From Verrucomicrobiota bacterium (GTDB lineage Bacteria > Verrucomicrobiota > Verrucomicrobiia > Verrucomicrobiales > Verrucomicrobiaceae): 7,965 nt of DNA. Positions 4,258 to 7,965 of the stretch are shown one piece after another. The stretch is from NCBI GenBank assembly GCA_023429545.1, contig JAEYUU010000714.1, positions 1 through 7,965 on the forward strand, written 5' to 3'. The number at the start of each line of letters is the position of its first letter. Position 1 is the stretch's first letter. The notes below the pieces were generated by a model that was given only the letters and a program-made list of their open reading frames with translations, was not told the origin of the DNA and made no database searches. Made by a program: the position numbers and the translations under genes.

Positions 4258-7008
4258 ATGCGTGCTCTGATTTTCGCTGCTGATCCACGACGTCCGTGGC
4301 TCCTCCAGCGCACGCGCCGCAGTCTGGAGGCGGCAGGGTTTGCGGATGTTCGCGAACTCGATGCGTCCGATTCCATCGAGGGCCAAATCCTTCTGATACG
4401 AGCGGGCGTCTGGTTGAAACAAGCGGAACGCTTCATCGCTCCACCTCCCAGCATCACAGGGAAACCTCTGGTGGCTTTTGGTTCCCCCACCAGCGGTGCC
4501 TATCACGAGGCATGGCGGGAGTTTTTCCAAATACACGGTGGGGAATTCTCGCGCGCTGAACATCTACCTCCCTGTGTTTGCGAATGGTACGATGCGTCCG
4601 CAGTGGACACTGGGCTGCTGGCAGCGCGCCTTGCGGGGCTCGCGGGCATGCCACGCCCCACCCCACCGCGGCGGTTGAGGCTCCTTCCTTCACGCTGGCG
4701 CGGCATGTCGCATCGTCTCATCCACTGGTACTCCTTGGACTGCGGGTACGATGATAATCTGCGAGCGGTGGAGGTCGTCACCAGCCTGCAGCACGGCGGC
4801 GCGGAGCGCATCGCGTGGGAATTGCATCGGCTGCTTCCGCGCTACGGAGTGAGTTCTCGTCTCGTCGTTCTCGGCTCTCCGCTGCGTCAGGAACTGCCAC
4901 GACCGCCAGCGATGTCGGATCTCTCGGGACTGAGTCGTGAGCGACGCGGTGCCGCGATGAAAGAAGTGGCCCTCAACTTTGGCGCGGACGTCTTGCATGG
5001 ACATCTCGTCGATGCCGGGGACACAAGGCTCTTTTCAAAGGTCCTTCCGGTGGTGCTCACCATCCACAATGCCCGGCAGGCATGGCCGGAGGGTCTTGCG
5101 AATTTGCAAAAGCAGGACTGCGCGCTCCTGCTGGCATGCGCCCAGATGGTGGAGCGGGAGTTGAGGGAGGAGCTGCCTCACATCCCCATCCGCGCCGTCT
5201 GGAATGGCATCGACACGGGAAGATTTCACTCGTGTCATGCAAAGGGCGCTGACGCTCCCGCAGTGCTGACCTTGGTGTGCGTGGCCAATCCCCGCCACCA
5301 GAAGCGCCTTCATCTCCTGCCGGGCATCCTGAAAGCCACGCAGGAGGAGCTGGCGCAAAGAGGCCTGCAAGTCGCCGCCAGGCTCATCCTCGCGGGTGAG
5401 GCCTCTCCTCGAAGTCCACAGGCACGGGAGTGCATGGAACACATGAACAACGAGGCGGAGAGCCTTGGTGTATCCGATGACATCAGCTTTACTCAAGGGA
5501 ACAGCCCGGTGGAAGAGGTGCTGGAAGAAGGCGAAGTCATGGTATCGTGCAGCGCTTACGAGGGACTGAGCCTCGCGCATCTGGAAGGTTTGGCTGCAGG
5601 ACTGCCTCTGGTGACCACGGATGCAGGTGGCACCGCCGAACTCGCGTGGCGCAACCCTGCCGTGATGCTGCTGCCCTTGGAGGCAACCGCCAGGGAGTTC
5701 GCGCATGCGGTAGTCGAAGCATTCGTCTCCAAGAAGGAAGGTCGCGCAGAGGTGGAGCCTGATTTCTCCGCTACCGGGATGACCAGGCGGACTGCCGCTC
5801 TGTTGCATCGGGCCGCTACGCGGCAAGCCCAAGGCAATACCTTGTGGTTTGTCACCAACAACCTCTCCACCGGCGGTGCGCAATCCTCGCTCAAGCGACT
5901 GGCCAAGACCTTCCTTTTACAAGGCATCTCGGTGCGTGTGGCTCTGCTGCAGGAGCATCCGGAGCACCCCACTCCGGGCAGGCTGGAACTGCTCAAGGCA
6001 GCCGTGCCCGTATTCGTGCCGCCTCCCGTGGGCAAGGTGGACACCATGGAAACCGTGGCCCTCATCCTCGCGGAGATGGATGCGCACCCCCCGAGAAGCG
6101 TGTGCTTCTGGAATGCCATCCCGGTCTGCAAGGTGCTGCTTGCGGATGCGGTATGGGGCGCGCCAGTCTTCGATGTGAGTCCCGGGGAGATGTACTACAC
6201 CTCGCTGGAGCGATATTTTGGGAATCCTCACCCCGCCCTGCCCTATCGCAGTGCCGTCCAGTATGGCACTCGCTTGTCCAGAGTCGTGGTGAAGTACACC
6301 GCCGAGGCCGGCCACGCCATCAGCGTGCTGGGCACAAAGGTGCGGGTCATTCCCAACGGCGTGGCCCTGCCCGACCTGCCAGTACGAAGGCGCGACGATT
6401 CCATTCCACTCCGGATTGGGACCGCTGCCCGCCTCAGCCCACAGAAGTGCCTCGAAGACCTTCTGGAGGCGTTTCGTCTGGCGCTGCCGGATCTGCCGGC
6501 TTGCGAACTCCTCGTCGCGGGCGAAGCCGAAACAGGCAGCGAAGACTACGCGGCGGCGCTCAAGGCATCCGCAAGGGAACTGCCCGTGCGCTGGCTGGGA
6601 GAGTTGCGGGGACCGGCGCTGCATGAGTTCCACGCTTCGCTGGACGTGTTCGCCATGATTTCCGAGCCCGCAGGCTGCCCGAATGTTTCCCTGGAGGCGA
6701 TGGCTTCTGGGCTGCCTGTCGTCGCCACGGATGTGGGTGGCGCCTCAGAACAAGTCCTGGATGGCGTCACCGGACGCCTGGTCCCTGCCCGGGATGCGAG
6801 TGCCTTTGCCGCCGCTCTTGTTCAAATATGCAGGGATGCCGGCCTGCGCGTGGCCATGGGAAGAGCGGCCCGGAGCCACATGACGGAGCATTTTTCGCTG
6901 GAGCGCATGCAGGAAGCCTATCGCGCCGTGTTGTGGGACGGGCCGCAAGTGGCTGAAAGCGCACTTGCGGGAGGGGCGTTCCCTGTGTTCTCCTCTTTGC
7001 ATCCATGA
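4258..7008 (+). CDS. Two-domain GT4-type glycosyltransferase with unassigned N-terminal domain
   Basis: A 916-residue protein containing two complete GT-B/GT4-type glycosyltransferase units. They would transfer sugars from nucleotide-sugar donors, probably in the cytoplasm, since no signal peptide or membrane helix is visible. Unit 1 spans about 170-515: VEVVTSLQHGGAERIAWEL, a donor-side VANPRHQK, and an EX7E motif EGLSLAHLE (Glu435, Glu443) followed by GLAAGLPLVTTDAGG. Unit 2 spans about 526-896: LWFVTNNLSTGGAQSSL, IPNGV, AARLSPQK (Arg725, Lys730), and EPAGCPNVSLE followed by AMASGLPVVATDVGG. In unit 2 the expected first Glu of EX7E is Ala805, with Glu803 two residues earlier. Residues 1-165 match nothing I recognise. 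ATG 4258 is preferred; an in-frame TTG at 4228 would add ten residues without a better ribosome site. The gene starts 33 bases after the SUMF1 gene and its stop overlaps the next start as ATGA. Acceptor and donor sugars are unknown. Confidence 0.9.
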   Translation: MRALIFAADPRRPWLLQRTRRSLEAAGFADVRELDASDSIEGQILLIRAGVWLKQAERFIAPPPSITGKPLVAFGSPTSGAYHEAWREFFQIHGGEFSRAEHLPPCVCEWYDASAVDTGLLAARLAGLAGMPRPTPPRRLRLLPSRWRGMSHRLIHWYSLDCGYDDNLRAVEVVTSLQHGGAERIAWELHRLLPRYGVSSRLVVLGSPLRQELPRPPAMSDLSGLSRERRGAAMKEVALNFGADVLHGHLVDAGDTRLFSKVLPVVLTIHNARQAWPEGLANLQKQDCALLLACAQMVERELREELPHIPIRAVWNGIDTGRFHSCHAKGADAPAVLTLVCVANPRHQKRLHLLPGILKATQEELAQRGLQVAARLILAGEASPRSPQARECMEHMNNEAESLGVSDDISFTQGNSPVEEVLEEGEVMVSCSAYEGLSLAHLEGLAAGLPLVTTDAGGTAELAWRNPAVMLLPLEATAREFAHAVVEAFVSKKEGRAEVEPDFSATGMTRRTAALLHRAATRQAQGNTLWFVTNNLSTGGAQSSLKRLAKTFLLQGISVRVALLQEHPEHPTPGRLELLKAAVPVFVPPPVGKVDTMETVALILAEMDAHPPRSVCFWNAIPVCKVLLADAVWGAPVFDVSPGEMYYTSLERYFGNPHPALPYRSAVQYGTRLSRVVVKYTAEAGHAISVLGTKVRVIPNGVALPDLPVRRRDDSIPLRIGTAARLSPQKCLEDLLEAFRLALPDLPACELLVAGEAETGSEDYAAALKASARELPVRWLGELRGPALHEFHASLDVFAMISEPAGCPNVSLEAMASGLPVVATDVGGASEQVLDGVTGRLVPARDASAFAAALVQICRDAGLRVAMGRAARSHMTEHFSLERMQEAYRAVLWDGPQVAESALAGGAFPVFSSLHP

Positions 7009-7919
7009 ACCGCCGCCATTTCCTTTCCTCTGCCGCCGCCGCTCTCGGGGCCACGGCCCTGCCCGCGCTGGAACCCATCAACCGCAAGGGCAAGTCGCGC
7101 ATGATGCTGGGCCTCGCCGCCTACTCCTTCCGCGACAACATGAAATGGATGAGGGGCAAGGAGAACACCAAGCTCAAGGCGGGGGCGCCGGCATGGGAGA
7201 TCACGGACTTCATCGACTACTGCGCCGACCAGGGCTGCCCCGGCGCGGAGCTCACCAGCTATTTCTTCCCACCAGACTGCGATGCGAAGTATCTCCTTGA
7301 GGTGAAACGCCAGGCTTACCTGCGCGGTGTGAACATCACCGGCACCGCTGTGGGCAACAGCTTCACGCATCCCAAGGGCGAAGCCCGGGACAAGGAAATC
7401 GCCTACGTGAAAGACTGGATCGAGAAGTCCACCATCATGGGCGCACCGCACATCCGTGTGTTCGCCGGTACCGTGCCCAAAGGCAGCACACCCGAGGAAG
7501 CGGAAAAGAACTGTCTCGAGTGCTATGAAGAGTGCCTGGCTTTCGCTGATAAGAAGGGCGTCTTCCTTGGGTTGGAGAACCACGGTGGCATCGTCGCCGA
7601 GCCCGAGCCACTCATCCGCCTGGTGAAGGCTGCGAAAAGTCCATGGGCTGGCATCAACTTCGACAGCGGCAATTTCCACACAGAAGACCCCTATGGCGAC
7701 CTGGCAAAGATCGCCCCCTACGCGGTGAATGTGCAGCTCAAGATGAAGGTCACTCCCAAGGGCGCGAAGGAAGGCCAGCCCAGCGATGTGCCTCGCGTGC
7801 TGAAGATTCTCAAGGACGCGAACTATCAAGGCTGGTTCACCCTTGAATACGAGGACAAGGAAGATCCGTTTGTCGCAGTCCCACGCATCCTGGCTGACCT
7901 GAAAGGACAGCTTGGCTAA
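7005..7919 (+). CDS. Tat-exported sugar phosphate isomerase/epimerase-like TIM-barrel protein
   Basis: A 304-residue member of the xylose-isomerase-like TIM-barrel (AP endonuclease 2) superfamily. These are usually metal-dependent enzymes acting on sugars, inositols or related carbohydrates. The N-terminus NRRHFLSS followed by an alanine-rich hydrophobic run fits a twin-arginine signal (RRxFL), with cleavage somewhere near LPALE. This implies folding and metal loading in the cytoplasm before export. The barrel runs from LGLAAYSFRD (35-44) to the end. Likely metal-site residues by comparison with D-tagatose 3-epimerase-type enzymes are Glu191 (GLENHGG), Asp220 (NFDSGNFH) and Glu281 (TLEYED). 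The strand that often carries His (VHLK) reads VQLK here, with Gln244. The start overlaps the glycosyltransferase stop as ATGA, a common sign of translational coupling. The length is normal for exported family members. The substrate is not known; hydroxypyruvate-isomerase-like or epimerase annotations would be equally possible. Confidence 0.88.
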   Translation: MNRRHFLSSAAAALGATALPALEPINRKGKSRMMLGLAAYSFRDNMKWMRGKENTKLKAGAPAWEITDFIDYCADQGCPGAELTSYFFPPDCDAKYLLEVKRQAYLRGVNITGTAVGNSFTHPKGEARDKEIAYVKDWIEKSTIMGAPHIRVFAGTVPKGSTPEEAEKNCLECYEECLAFADKKGVFLGLENHGGIVAEPEPLIRLVKAAKSPWAGINFDSGNFHTEDPYGDLAKIAPYAVNVQLKMKVTPKGAKEGQPSDVPRVLKILKDANYQGWFTLEYEDKEDPFVAVPRILADLKGQLG

Positions 7920-7965
7920 AGGTGACAATGATTTGTCCAATCCCCCGGACGAATCACTGTATCTC
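7920..7965. other. Right-edge non-coding tail
   Basis: Forty-six bases follow the isomerase stop. A weak GTCC/GGAC four-base stem with a C-rich loop lies at about 7936-7951, but no T run follows it within the window, so I do not call a terminator. A short frame opening at ATG 7928 after AAGGTGA runs only 12-13 codons to the edge and cannot be judged. Confidence 0.5.

Noticed and set aside
5035..5883. Minus-strand open frame (282 codons) inside the glycosyltransferase
   Set aside because: It lies wholly opposite conserved GT4 motifs and has no recognisable family features; long antisense frames are common in GC-rich DNA.
5844..6626. Plus-strand open frame (260 codons) in another frame of the glycosyltransferase
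   Set aside because: It overlaps the second GT4 unit, whose motifs are clear in the chosen frame; the alternative translation is Arg/Gly-rich shadow sequence.
6918..7940. Long minus-strand open frame (340 codons) opposite the isomerase gene
   Set aside because: It is antisense to a well-supported TIM-barrel gene, its composition looks like a GC-rich shadow frame, and no domain or signal is recognisable.
7936..7951. Possible terminator hairpin after the isomerase
   Set aside because: The stem is only four base pairs and no T run follows within the window.
7928..7965. Possible start of a fourth operon gene after AAGGTGA
   Set aside because: Only about a dozen codons are visible, the spacing from the SD-like bases to ATG is very short, and the translated residues suggest nothing.

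Overview
The window reads as ordinary chromosomal DNA from a GC-rich bacterium, most likely of the Planctomycetes-Verrucomicrobia-Chlamydiae group and plausibly a verrucomicrobium. This placement is inferred from gene content, not from a marker gene. The clues are a secreted BD-FAE-like esterase with a carboxypeptidase-regulatory-like tail, an exported SUMF1/FGE-sulfatase-domain protein, and a Tat-exported sugar phosphate isomerase/epimerase. None of the five visible gene starts has a convincing Shine-Dalgarno sequence. No RNA gene, mobile element, CRISPR array or long repeat is visible, and no gene-free stretch exceeds about 100 bases.

Layout. (1) Positions 1-848, plus strand: the C-terminal three quarters of ThiH (2-iminoacetate synthase, thiamine thiazole synthesis), cut by the left edge. 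(2) Positions 912-2135 and 2168-2617, minus strand: a probable two-gene unit with a small outer-membrane-type lipoprotein first and a secreted alpha/beta-hydrolase second. It converges on thiH across a 63-base gap. (3) Positions 2618-2709: a short divergent promoter region with an imperfect inverted repeat whose arms contain -35-like hexamers facing both ways. (4) Positions 2710-7919, plus strand: a probable three-gene operon. It holds an exported, membrane-anchored SUMF1-domain protein lacking the catalytic cysteine pair, a 916-residue protein with two tandem GT4 glycosyltransferase domains behind an unassigned N-terminal domain, and a Tat-exported xylose-isomerase-like TIM-barrel protein. 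The spacings are 33 bases and a 4-base ATGA overlap.

How the genes may work together. ThiH is a housekeeping gene unrelated to the rest. The exported esterase, the exported isomerase-like protein and the glycosyltransferase all suggest carbohydrate or envelope-glycan chemistry, but no substrate can be read from the sequence. The most unusual material is the plus-strand operon: a probably non-catalytic SUMF1 module with a membrane segment and an unrecognised C-terminal domain, followed by a two-headed glycosyltransferase. I see no firm evidence of a wholly new system; these are uncommon architectures built from known families.
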